Positions 28,001-40,000 of a stretch of 64,000 nucleotides of DNA are shown here, piece after piece. The notes beneath the pieces were generated by a model. That model did not search any database and was not told where the DNA came from. It saw only the letters and a list, made by a program, of their open reading frames with translations. Numbering within the stretch: position 1 is the stretch's first letter; each line of letters starts with the position of its first letter. Origin of the DNA: Siderastrea radians (taxonomy: Eukaryota > Cnidaria > Anthozoa > Scleractinia > Rhizangiidae); the NCBI GenBank assembly GCA_964017195.1, contig OZ024890.1, positions 45,323,926 to 45,387,925 of the forward strand, in the 5' to 3' direction. Made by a program: the position numbers and the translations under genes.

Positions 28001-31000
28001 GAGCGCTGCACCGGTATCGCAGATGTCAGGGTTCGAAATTCCGGCAAGCCTGATTTTTTTCAGGCTTTCTTTTCGCAACTGCATAAGTTGCGTTAATAAC
28101 TGCGAGGATCTTCTTTACACTTATTTCTTCATTCCACAGTTCAAAATATATGAGTTTCATATATTCATAATTTCATCTTCATCTTTCCCAGGTATATTAC
28201 GAACCAATTTAATGACCAGCTCCCAGTTGGCTTGTTAGCTCAATTGGTTAGAGCGCTGCACCGGTATCGCAGAGGTCAGGGTTCGAATCCCGGCAAGCCT
28301 GATTTTTTTCAGGCTTTCTTTTCGCAACTGCATAAGTTGCGTTAATAACTGCAAGGATCTTCTTTACACTTATTTCTTCATTCCGCAGTTCAAAATAATT
28401 TATATGAGTTTCATATATTCATAATTTCAGTTTTGCTTTTGATGGCAGGTTTGAGTGTGGTGAACACAATTTCAATTCTGAAAATTTTGGCCTCGTTGTT
28501 TACGTCATGTTCGGCACGCAGTACAACGTTAGAACATTTCAACTGGATGGCAAACATGCGAATACTATAGAGCAACAACAAAGCGTTGTACGTTGAAAAT
28601 GGATGTTTAAAAAAAAATAATGTTTGCGTAATGTGGAAATTCCTGGGGGAGGGGGGTCTTTGGGAGGGGGGTCATCAAAGACCCCCTTAGAATGGAAATT
28701 CCTAAGGGATGGGGGGTGCAAACCAAAAAATCTTCTGTGGGAGGGGTATAGATATTTTCTGGAACCACACAATGCCCACTAGCCTATATATCTCTACATT
28801 TCTTCAACAGTGTGTGCACTCAATGCATGACATGGCATGAAATGGTGACATGCATTGCATGCGCAGTAAGGATGCACGGAAGCAATTAGTGCGAACATCC
28901 TTAAACACACAGGAAAAGAAGAAATCTACAAATATCATGGGTTGAGGCTAGCACATTCAGTTATGGTTCTTTTATGAATATGTCAATAGCCTAATAGGCT
29001 ATTGACATATTCATAAAAGAACCATAACTCAATGTAATATTAGTAATTCAAGTAATATAGTAAATTAATTCAAGTAATATAGTATATTACTTGAATATTA
29101 ACATTTATATTAGCCAAAGATGACATTTGAGTCTGAACATATTATTCTGTATCAGTGTTGCAGATGTTCTGCCAAGTTTTAAGCAAGACACAGGAAAATA
29201 TTCCTTGTTCATGGCAGCATTTCTACATCTACATCTATAACTTGCAAAGTCCTTATTAGGACAGTTCGCAAGTGCTATTAAAATAAATCAAACAAACAAT
29301 ACTACTCATTTGTGAACATATTTGTTAAAATACAAAATATAGGTAAAATAAGTAAGGTATCTGTGTTCGTTTGACTCTTACCAACCACAGTGCTAATTTC
29401 CCTGATGGACTGGTTAGGACGAAGTTACGGTGATTGATGTATTGAAAATGGGTAAAAATATAATTACTCTTTTGGTTGTCACTGCTTCAGGAGATGATGC
29501 CTGACCTCATTTCTCAGCGAGATCAAGCAAGGCAAGAGTTATTTGACACAATTGATTTGTTCACCCAGGAAGTAAATTCTCTTCCTCTTCAGGAAAGAGA
29601 ACAGTCTTTACAGGTATGTACGTTTTCTAGATATCTCTCACCTTATTGTAAGTGTTAGGGTTGTTTGCATGTTAGGTATTGGGAAAAATGCTTTAGTCAA
29701 TTTTGCTTCTGTAACTTACTTTATGTTTCAGTGAAATGGAACTGCATTCAGAAACTTTGTATGCCAAAAACGTTGGCGGCCTTTACATTAAATTTTACAG
29801 CATCAAAGGGAGGTTTCTGCTTGTGTTGTCCTGATTTTCTCTTAAACATCACTTTCTTCCATTTCCAATTATGTCCTTTTTTATGCTAGACAAGTGTAAA
29901 CTAAATCATCATAGATTGGTTTTGATAAAGCCATGATCCCTACTGCAGTGAAATGAACTATTGTCATATCTGGGTAGGGGTTAAATTATTATTAAACCAC
30001 CTTGTCACTGCAGGAATGGCATGACCTACTTTGTATCTGTTGGGAGTGTGAAAATGATTTATTTGCTTTTAAGCCTAGAGATTTACAGTTGCCTTAGAAT
30101 AAACTGTTAGAAGGTTCATGATGTATTTCCAGAGTATTCACGACAGGCTGTGTTCTTTTTTTCATGGATCACCTCTAAACATGCAGGTGGCTTACTAATA
30201 TTTTATAATGTGTGGGCAGGTGTAAACTTACCGTCAATTTTGTGTTCTTCGTTTTAGGACTCCCTTAGGCAACTTGAAGAACAAAAAGGTACTGGTTTAC
30301 TGATTAATAATGGAAGCTGGCTTTAAACCAGAATAAAAAGGTGGTCATCCTGGAAGCGCGAAACCCATAAAACTTTGTAAAAAAGTGACCACAACTGCGT
30401 AATAGGGATGACAAAAAAAAATAAGAGCCCTTAACAGAGGTCAAGTTAACAGCAGTTAAGGGGAGAATTGTCTTGGGACTTTTCTGGGACAACAGACTGC
30501 TTAATAGAGGGTGACCACTTAACACAGGTTTGACTGTAATTACGTATAGTCTGTATTCACTATGTATAACATTTGCATAGATTTGATTAATTTGAAATCC
30601 GTACAATTCAAAAAAATGAATACTGTGTAAAAGTTTATGCAAATTATCTTGCACGGTTTTTTCTTTGTTTTTGTAGTTAGTTTTTGTAATTTGCTCTAAA
30701 ACATTGCTTCATTTTAAGTAAAAAAACTACTAATAAAACAACCCCCCCCCCCCCCCCCCGCCCCTTGCTTGTTCAGAGTTGACTTTCACATCGTCACGTT
30801 TTTGACTCACGTGTACTCAAGTTACTATTCCCGCATGGAATAACATAATATAGATTCAATGATGTTTGTATTTTCATTTGGTTATCACCCGATGACTTCA
30901 TAAGTGAAAAATGATTGGTGTCTTTTTGTTTTTGTTTTAAATTTATGAGTAGTTATTTTCTAGTCTTTTAAGTCTTCAGAATTGTTAACAAGCGGAAACG

Positions 31001-34000
31001 TCAAATATATTGATCCATACTTCATTTTGTTGACATGCATGGGATTTCAGGAAAAGACAATTAAGATTAAGCTGCCACCTTTGGAAATGCTGTATTGTCA
31101 AAACCAGCTTGTTCAATGGTTGTAAAATTATATCGCTGTCACAACTGTGAAAAATGGATAGCAATTTAATCTTAATTTGTTTCAATTATCTACTCTTTAG
31201 CTGAAGAGATAAGGCTATTGACTCAAGACGAGAGAATGTTTTTCACAGATTTCACAATATCATAATTGCATTTATTTACTCAATGGTCCTTGCGTGTGTG
31301 TCTCCTCATTCTCATTTCTCGTGATGGGATTGAAAAAAAATAGCTGCAGATAAAAAACAAAATGAGGCAAATAAACAAAATGTGATTGCATAGTCTGTAT
31401 GTTAAAACTGATGACATAAATAGTAGACATCTTTTGAAAAAAAATCATGATTTATAGGCGTTTTGCAGAAAAAAAAAACACCAACGACTCTCCATTGATA
31501 TTTTTATACACTGTTGAATGTGCTTTTTGTTTCAGAAGCTCTGGGTAGCTCCAGGACAGACCCAGTACTTGATGGAGCTGTAGAAGCTTATGAGGATTGG
31601 CTGGTATGTCTAATGGCATTTTATAATTATTTTGACCTCAAGTCACATCCGGGCAGGTTAACATTTTCTAACGTTTTGCTATCTCTAAGCTTTTAAGCAA
31701 CAGAACAGTTGTTTCTGTTCCCTGAGGCTGACCAATCATAGCCCATTTGGCAGAATTTTTAAAACAAATTTTGACTCCTTGTAATTTTTTATGGCACAAC
31801 ATAATGTTACACTGTTCACTCGAGATGAACTTTGTTGATCACCAGAAAATTGAACGAAATGTTCAACATACTTGCTTTCAACCAAATAAGCCTTTTTGCC
31901 TGGAAAGTATGTGTATCTGGTCGAGAGATTTCTTTAACAGTGCCGTTTTGCATTTGAAATTAGGAACAGTAAATCTGTCTTCAATCATCAAACACTACTA
32001 CCCCAAATGAAATGTTTAAATGCTTATGATGTAGCTTAACAAACATGCTTAAGTGCCTAAATGGATTTGTAGTATGAAATTAAACACAAACAAATAAGAG
32101 TGGCAAAGTTCCTTAAGTACCATATGTGTACCATAATCCCATACAAAAAGTACATGTAAATGCCCTTTTATATTATTGTTCGGTCTTCATGATGGTGATA
32201 TCTCTTGCCTGGCCGTTTGGCAGTAGCCATAGTGAAGATGTTTCGTTGTTCTGTGCAAAATGGCTGCATTGCAAAACATACATTAAGCATTGTAGACTAA
32301 CCAAACAGAAGCAGTCGGCTTGAATTCAAGTACTATCCGTTGTTCGAACTTAAAGTCATTTTTTGCATTTGCAAACTACTTGTGGAATAAGTTTTGAAGC
32401 ACTTAAAAATTTTTTTGGCAATAAGCAGTATAAATAACTGGCTAAACCAAAGTTCTCTACTCGGTCTCAATTTTGACTGTTGCAGGAAAAAAGCCGGCAA
32501 GATGTCACAGAGGTCAGAAAGAAAGTTAATGATTGCACAGAAGCCATCACAGCAGCACTTGGAAATTTACGGCTGGTATGGCCTTGTTAGTGTCTTGCAT
32601 AATTCACTTTTTTGTGGCTTTATGTTTTTTTTGAGACAGGACAGCAATTAAAATGGAAAATTGTGTGATACTAAGGAAAAGATAGTTGAGAAACATTAGT
32701 GTTGTCAAACATATAATTTCTGGCGGAAACTTAACCCACCCATTGGAGCTCATTGTCGTGGTTGTCGTCATCGTCGTCATTATTATCATGTTGTTTCAAG
32801 GTTTTCTTAACACTTTCACTCCCAGAGTCAGTTATGGAAACATTTTTAAGGTGGTTCTAACTTCTAGTCCGTGGATGAAATCCTATGGTGTGACCATTCA
32901 AATGAAACCTCTTCAGCAGTACTTTACATGGTACTATTTATAATTATTTAGGTTTTTTTTACAAAATGAAAATTGGGATTCGTCTTAGGCACTCTTGGGA
33001 GTGAAAGGGTTAAGAACATCCTTCAGTGAACAAATCGTTTCTGGCCTTAACTCTTTGTGTGCACACTTAGATGTAACCACTGGAAGGGTACCCCCAAAAC
33101 TTTGGATAGTAAATAGAAGACCCTATTCTTTTCTTCTACCAGTGCCCCTCATTTTAGTCAATTTATTGTCACCGAATTACTTTTGCATTACTAAAGGGAT
33201 TTCCAATTGAGTGGCGTAGAAGCAAAACTGAAGTAATTATTCTGACCAATCACAACAGAAGCAAACAGCACAGCGAACCAATGAGAACTGGGCGTATATA
33301 CTTGTAACTGGCATCAAGTGAGGGCAAATGTGTGTGAGCAAGTCACAAATGGTTTTGGTTCTACGTTCGATTGCTTGGGAAAGTGTTGCAAAATTTTTAA
33401 TCAGTCATTTGGAATGAACTGTAGAAAAACTTGTTTTCAACACCCAATTAAAGCTGCTCTATTGTTTCATTTGCTATTTGCCAACAGGCTCTGAAGATGT
33501 CATCAGACAGCAGTGAAGTGGTTGATAAGCATGTAGCATTTGGTGATCTTGATGCAATGATTGCTGCTTTGTCTTCTGCTGCACAAGAAGAAATGGACAA
33601 GTCAAAGGTACAAAATAAGGTTCTTTAATATATAGACAAGAGTGTTTTAGTGGAAAATAGACCACTCGTAAAGTTCATACGAAACTACATCCGGGACTCG
33701 AGTGGCGTATTTTCCATATCCTCACTAGTGAGGATATCGATGATGTCATGTCCCACTTTCACACTGTTGTTTGTGCAAAACCACTCTTGTCTATATAATA
33801 AAAAGAAAATTACACGGTGACTTGGAAGATAGGAATTTTATTTTCTCGTGGTAAAAAACAATATTTTACCACTCGAAAATAAAATTCATATCTTTGCGCC
33901 GCTGTGTAATATCCTCTATGTACTCTGTATTTCTTGCGTAATAAGCTTAATATACACATGTAGCGCAGTTGCCAGGTTTTTTAACCATACACTCACACCA

Positions 34001-37000
34001 GTGTCAGCAAGTAGGACTATGCCTGCAGCAGTGAAGAGTCAAGCGTCAAATGTACACAAACGGAATTTACTAGAATGAACTTGAATGCATTTCATAAACC
34101 GCTAGAAAACGTTCCTTGCTGGAGACTGAGCAAAACTTGGTTATGGAGCTAATTTGCACTACAAACCTGGTATGTTCTTGGAACTGCTGGTACTCAAGAG
34201 GGGAAACGTTGCTGCACGTGGAGAGATGGTCCGTTGATATGGTTTCATTAACACCCCGGTTCACATTTAAATCAGGACGAATTCTAAGTTTTGATTGCTG
34301 ATTTTTTGGGGTCAAGAAGCCCTACTTTGTAAAATTTCACCAGGTATTTATATAAAAAGTTACATGTAATTCAAATTGTGTCTTTTTTGTCAGGTATCAG
34401 AAGATAAACAGGCTAAGCAGATAGCTGATTTGGCACTAACTGCTCTTGTAGCTGAACACAAAAGAGAAATGACAGATATTCAAGAACTAAGGTCAATCTC
34501 AAATGCCCTTTTTTTAACTAGTTACATAGGTAGACTCTGTGTGACTCATCTAGATCTCTTAAAAGGTGCTTGGTCGTGAATGCTGTTCTTGAGCAGAAGT
34601 GGGAAAATTGCTTTAATCTTGCCAAGTTTTCAAATGTACACTGCGCAGATTTTTTGTCAACCTTTGATTAGCTTTAACTCATTTTGTTCTCTGAAGGCTC
34701 AAACAGCCATTGTGTTGTAACAGTTAGACCCATTGTTTGCGGCAAAACCCTTAGTACATGTGTCAAGACAGTGAAAAACATGATAAGCTAATACTTTAAT
34801 TTATTTGTTCATTTTGCTTTACGTCTGTGTAAAAGTTTGTGTACATAAAATACTGATTTAAGTAAATCTTGCTATAGCACTTGGGTTAGAGAGAAATTTG
34901 GAATAACACTTGACTTGTGTTCTTTGAATTGTTCTTACCAGAGATCACTTGGTAGCGAAGTACAAAAACCTTCAGGTTGGTCCAAGTTGCAAACTTAACA
35001 TACTTACTTTGTCATAGTTGTAATTGATAGTATGTTTAAATTGTCACCTGATGTCATTTACTTCGTGAAGTGTGTTAAATGGGTGCTGGTTTATGTTTAT
35101 GGCCTGTTAATTGTTTAATTGGTGTTGATATTTTCACAGGCTGATATGATTCCCTGGCTTGGGTCTAAACCTGATGTAAAGAAGATGGGAGACATTAGAA
35201 GAACAATTAAAAGTCTGCGTTCCAAACTTCGCCACAGATTGGCAGATAAGAAGGACTTGGAGGAGGTTAGTAGAAAGTTTTCACAGGGACAGCTATGTCA
35301 GTACAGTAATGCACAAGTTAACATTGCTGGCATTCAAGCTTGCTAATAATAATAAATTAAAAATAAGATTGTTATTAAAGGACTGGGTGCATAATCGCCA
35401 CTGCAAAAATACACATAGTTTTCCTTAGAGGGACATGTGTGCTCAAAGAAGATTTCTTCTTTTGTTCGTGAAAAAGCCGCTCTTTGAAAGGTGTTTTCAA
35501 TTGCGGTTTTGTTGGACATTGACAATTCTGGTGCCCATTGTCGGACGACTCGGACTTACTGTCGTTTGTAGTTTTTCATCTTTTTTTCCCCATTTTTTGT
35601 CTAAAAATCTGTTGTTTTTTTCCTTTTTCTGTCTTCTGTTTAACTTAACTACTTTTTGTTTGTGCATACCGTATTTTCTCGATTAAACGCCGAACCCCGA
35701 ATAAATGCTGGGTCCACAGGGCTGAGCTTAGAATAAACGCCCCCGGCGTTTATTCGGGTCCCGGCATTTGTTTGAGGTCCCGGCATTTATTCGAGATGGG
35801 TATACTAAATCAGGATTATGTGTCGTAATTGTGTACTAGTTCTCTTTCTACCATTATATTTGAATTTATACACTGATATTCAAACCAAACTCCCTCTTGC
35901 AAAAGTACTCTAACTAAAACAGATAAAACAAACGACGCATCAGGTATCGTGTCAATCACTTTTAAATCATTGTAACTTTTCTGCGGGGTTGTACATCAAA
36001 CGAGGATAATCTCAAGGGTGACTCCACAGCGTTTTTTCAGCAATTCCTTAAATGGTTCAATAATTTTACCTTTCTCATAACTGATGGAGCAGGAACGTCG
36101 CCATCACTTTGTTCTTCATTGCTTGCACAGTACGTTTGCTGTCGAGCAGTTACCGATACACTTCCTGCATGTTTCACGGAGAAACGTAACGGTTGAGAAG
36201 AGTTTGATCACTGTTCCCGTTAGTGGTGTTCCCGTGGTGTGTGTGTGTGTGTGTGTGTTTTTTTTATAACTTACTAGATTTACTTAGATGAGACAAAGTT
36301 GATGACAAATTTGGTTCTTGGTTCAATAAACCTCCAGTACTGATATTAAAAAATGGATGGCTGAAAATGCATTTAATAAATAAACGCCGGGCCCCGCGTC
36401 AACACCGGGTTCGAATAAACGCTGGGTCTACAAGGCCGAGTTTTAAATAAACGTCCCCAGCGTTTAATCGAGAAAATACGGTATGTTGATTAAGAAAAAC
36501 ATTGCTTCTTGATGACTTGGCACAGCCCCACAGCTGCACTCAAACAAAGCACAAGTGAAGGAGCCCCTAAAAGTTTTTCAAAACCCAACTTCATAAATCT
36601 TTGGAAATGTAAAGGGGTAGTTTTGCCAAACATCCATTAAAAATTTGACATAACAATTCTGGGACTTATAAGATGGAACACACAGTGTGCTTTTGTGAAC
36701 CTCCCAGTGGTCAAGGATTTGTTTCCACTCTTTGTCTATTAATAACTTTGTGTTTGCTTTCCCAGGGTGATGAACTCGAAAGTTCTGAAGAACTTCATAA
36801 GGTATGCAATGGATGTTGTGATGGTGCTGCAATATTGTTATTCAGTCTCTGAGTAAAAAGTGGTGACCCTTGGCTGATCATTTCACTACCATTAACGCAC
36901 AATATATTGTTGTTTGTTTACAGGTGGAGAGTGACATTTCAGAGATATATTTGCAGCTTCACCAAAGTTTTGAGGAAGAGAGTAAATGTTTGGTTAGTTT

Positions 37001-40000
37001 CCCCTAGTTCCTCCTTATTCTTAGCAGTTTCCATACGTACACAATTTCGTGAAAATTCAAGAGCTATATTTCGTGAGTTTAATTTTCACAATTCCAGGAA
37101 ACAAAAGGGAAGAAGTAAAAGGTAAAAATAATAATTGTGGGTTATGAGCTTGTCTGTGTCCTAAACATTCCGTAAATCAGACCAAAGAAGCCGTGTCTAA
37201 AAAACGAAGTGATTTCCGTGCAACTTATCCCATAACAATTTCATGCATTGAGTGCAACATTTTTTGTTGTTGCGAAAAGTGGAAGCAACGTCTATTTTTT
37301 CGGACGTAAAGATTAGTCACCTACAGACGTGGTGATACGTACAACAAGCAGCATGAATTCGGTTGGTCACAGTGACCGTGTTTTTATTGCACACATTGGA
37401 ACACTGGAACCTTCTACTTAGTATTACAGCCACTTATTTTTTGCCCTACCAAAAACGGAGCATTCAGTCACTTTTCCAAATAAAAAACCCCGTAAATAAC
37501 TACCTGCAGCTTTTTATTGCCTGTTGGTGTTCATGTAATTATGCCTCTCCAGTGTACTTTTCGTTTATTATTTTTTGAGGGGGGTGGGGGGGGGGTCAAT
37601 AAGCCAATAAAGGCTGCTTTGCATAAGATGTTGAAAAAACGGATTTTCATTTCTGATATGACCATTCTTTTCCTTTTTTCACCAGGCTGATTTGGCCAAG
37701 TCTGCGGCTGACCACTTTCCTGAACTTCCTATCGCTCATCCTGAACTGGGAATTTCTGAATTTTTGGTATGTATAGAAAGGTTTTTCACGCACCTCAAAA
37801 GGTCCTAGAAAGTCCTTGAATTCGTAAAACAAAATTCGAGGCCTTGAAATTCCTTGAAAAGTGTGGTTGGTTCTTGGACCCCTTGATACCTGTTGTTATT
37901 GTTATGTGCTCCAAATTCCAAGCAGCAGGGAAGAATGACAGCTCTGGCAACAATAATATTCTTTAAAAAATTTGAAGGTGGTACTGATACTAGTTTCGTA
38001 CATGTAGTGTGCAATCTGAATGTGTAATCTGAATGTCGGTATTGTTTTACACAGGAGTCAAATGGGCTTGTGAAACCAGGAAGAGAGTTGGAGCATTACC
38101 CACACCATGACTCTGAACCTTACATTAGTCACGACAAGTGCTCTGTTATTAATACAGAGTTTGCTGGAACACCTTGTATATTGAAGGTACACATATGCTT
38201 TATGCTTATATTGAAACAAACTGTGTGTCATATTTATGTATCTTTTTTGCATAATAGTGTTAATAAAAACAATAACAGATGTCATTTTGCCAGTTGTTTG
38301 AAAGCAGAAAACCCACAGTTGCTGTCGAAGTTATGGTTTTTTGATCTCCCGCTATTGCCTTCTAACTTCTAAATGGTAACTGGTTGTTCTTTGTTGTTCT
38401 TTCAAAGGAACTTAGTTTAGATAGAGATTTGTGTGACAGTGCAACACTGCAGAGAAGAGCTGTGAACTTCAGCAGGTTCAATAACCCATTTCTGGTTCCA
38501 CTGCAAGCCTTCTTTGTTAAGGTGTGTAGAAAACGCAAGCTGGCAGTTTGCATGTTTAAAATTGTTTAATCGTGATAACTTTTAAAGGCTAGAAGAATCT
38601 GTGCCTTTTCATGGGTGGATGCATCTTAAGTAGCGAAATTGACTGAGTAACGATGGTAAGAAAACCTGTCTGTTAACAGAGCTTTCAGGGAAAGTACAGC
38701 TGGACTGATCCTTTTACTCCCAAGAGTGCCTTAATTCAAAATTCAAGACAAATCTCAAATTTCATTTTGTAAAATACTTAAATATGAATATAACATGTGA
38801 AAGTACCGCTGAAGAGGTTTCATTTGAATGGTCACACCACAGGATTTCATCCACAGACTCAAAAGTTAGTAGCACCTTTGATGTCTTCATAAGTGTAAGT
38901 GACTCTGGGAGTGAAAGGGTTAAACTTAAGAAATTGTCCTACAGTTGACGTTTAGTCACTCTCAAACTCTAAGATCACTGTTCTTGCCAGCCATAATATC
39001 CAGCTGCCGGCTGCAACTGATAGCGCTGTGTTAATCAAACTACAGTCTAGATAGTTAGCGATTATTCACCAAAACGGAAGTGACTAATGGGGGGTATTAA
39101 CCGAGGCGTTGTTGTTGTTGTTTCTCTCCAATACTATCGTCTCTAAATTTTGGCTGGACAAAATTTGGTTCTGCCAAGGAAGCCTAGTGCGTTTTTCTTG
39201 AACAATCTGGATGTGACTCTGGAACGGTCTAGCCAGGGGGGGGGCTGCAGCTACCTTTGATCTTGCCGCTTTTGGTCTCTACATGATTGCCCCAGTAAAG
39301 AAATCTGCCAATCATTCGAAAACTCTAACGAGCATGCGCGAATTGCAACGAAACTATTCTAGAATATGTGTTTTTTGTTCGGGGTGACTCGATTGTGGAA
39401 AAGGAATTCGTTTTTTGTTGTTTATTTGCTGTTAGTATTTTTGGCGACAGTACAGCGTTTGGGCACCACATTTCTCTAAATTCTGGATCTGTGTTCACTC
39501 CTGCTGTGCATTATGTCAAGAACATGAGCGTGATGGTTGTGTTATCGACAACATAAACGTTCGCGGTGTGAACAGCCACTTGACCTGGGAAATGGCATTA
39601 AAGTTGCAGCTTTCGACCTTCCATTGCGATCCATTTCTGTTTCTGAGATCATCAAAATCGATGGAATGAAGGACCAGCTTTATTTTAGGTTAGTAGAGCA
39701 GTCAGTATTGAATATGCAAGTGACAAGTTTCGGCCTGAGATTTTCCCAGTTGCGTGTTGAACAAACTACGCTCAAATTATAACTATATTTTAGCACATGA
39801 TTGTGGATTTCGTCATCTCAGGAAGATTTATAAGAATCTTTACTGTGGAAACTGTGGAATCTTCCAGCCAACAAAGCGAAAAGAGGAGATTTCGATTGCG
39901 AGTCTTCTTTAAGTCTGTTTCACAATGAAGACACAACATCGAATGCGAAGGCTTAGAATGTATTAAAAATGGGCTTGAACTTTCACCTGCACTTGTCTCA

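Larger units (their letters stand above)
25811..28427. repeat. Array of ~249-bp tRNA-like units, 2 reversed + 8 forward
   Basis: Each unit holds a 71-bp tRNA-like sequence followed by a T-run inside a small hairpin (AAGCCTGA/TCAGGCTT), a second hairpin (GCAACT/AGTTGC), a third (ATATATGA/TCATATAT) and a spacer. Forward units start at 26487, 26736, 26985, 27233, 27482, 27731, 27979 and 28229 (spacing 248-250 bp). Two units at 25886 and 26135 are on the other strand, so the array turns over at about 26340-26365. Units differ by only a few bases even in the spacer, which implies recent amplification or homogenisation. A 12-bp direct repeat borders the array. Confidence 0.92.
24490..28900. mobile_element. 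TTAA-flanked inverted-repeat element, 4.4 kb (Kolobok- or piggyBac-like), carrying the tRNA-like array
   Basis: TTAA stands at 24486-24489 and 28901-28904. Just inside, GGACGTTTGCAC on the left pairs with GGATGTTCGCAC read inward from the right (two mismatches in 12). A second inverted pair lies further in: GTGTGGTTCCAGAAAATATC near 25016 and its complement near 28753-28770, each followed by G/C-rich runs. No transposase was recognised. TTAA duplications are used by piggyBac and Kolobok elements, and termini starting with purines point to Kolobok. The inner pair could equally be a separate, older nested element. Confidence 0.6.

Noticed and set aside
25947..28238. Open frames of 71-84 codons repeated across the tRNA-like array
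   Set aside because: They are the same repeat unit read in one frame, running through the tRNA-like body; no coding evidence.
25811..28427. CRISPR array
   Set aside because: Units are ~249 bp with tRNA boxes and no unique spacers, in a eukaryotic intron.
31198..31240. Candidate extra exon (AEEIRLLTQDE-like) after a CTCTTTAG acceptor
   Set aside because: No GT donor follows in phase, and exons 18 and 19 join correctly without it.
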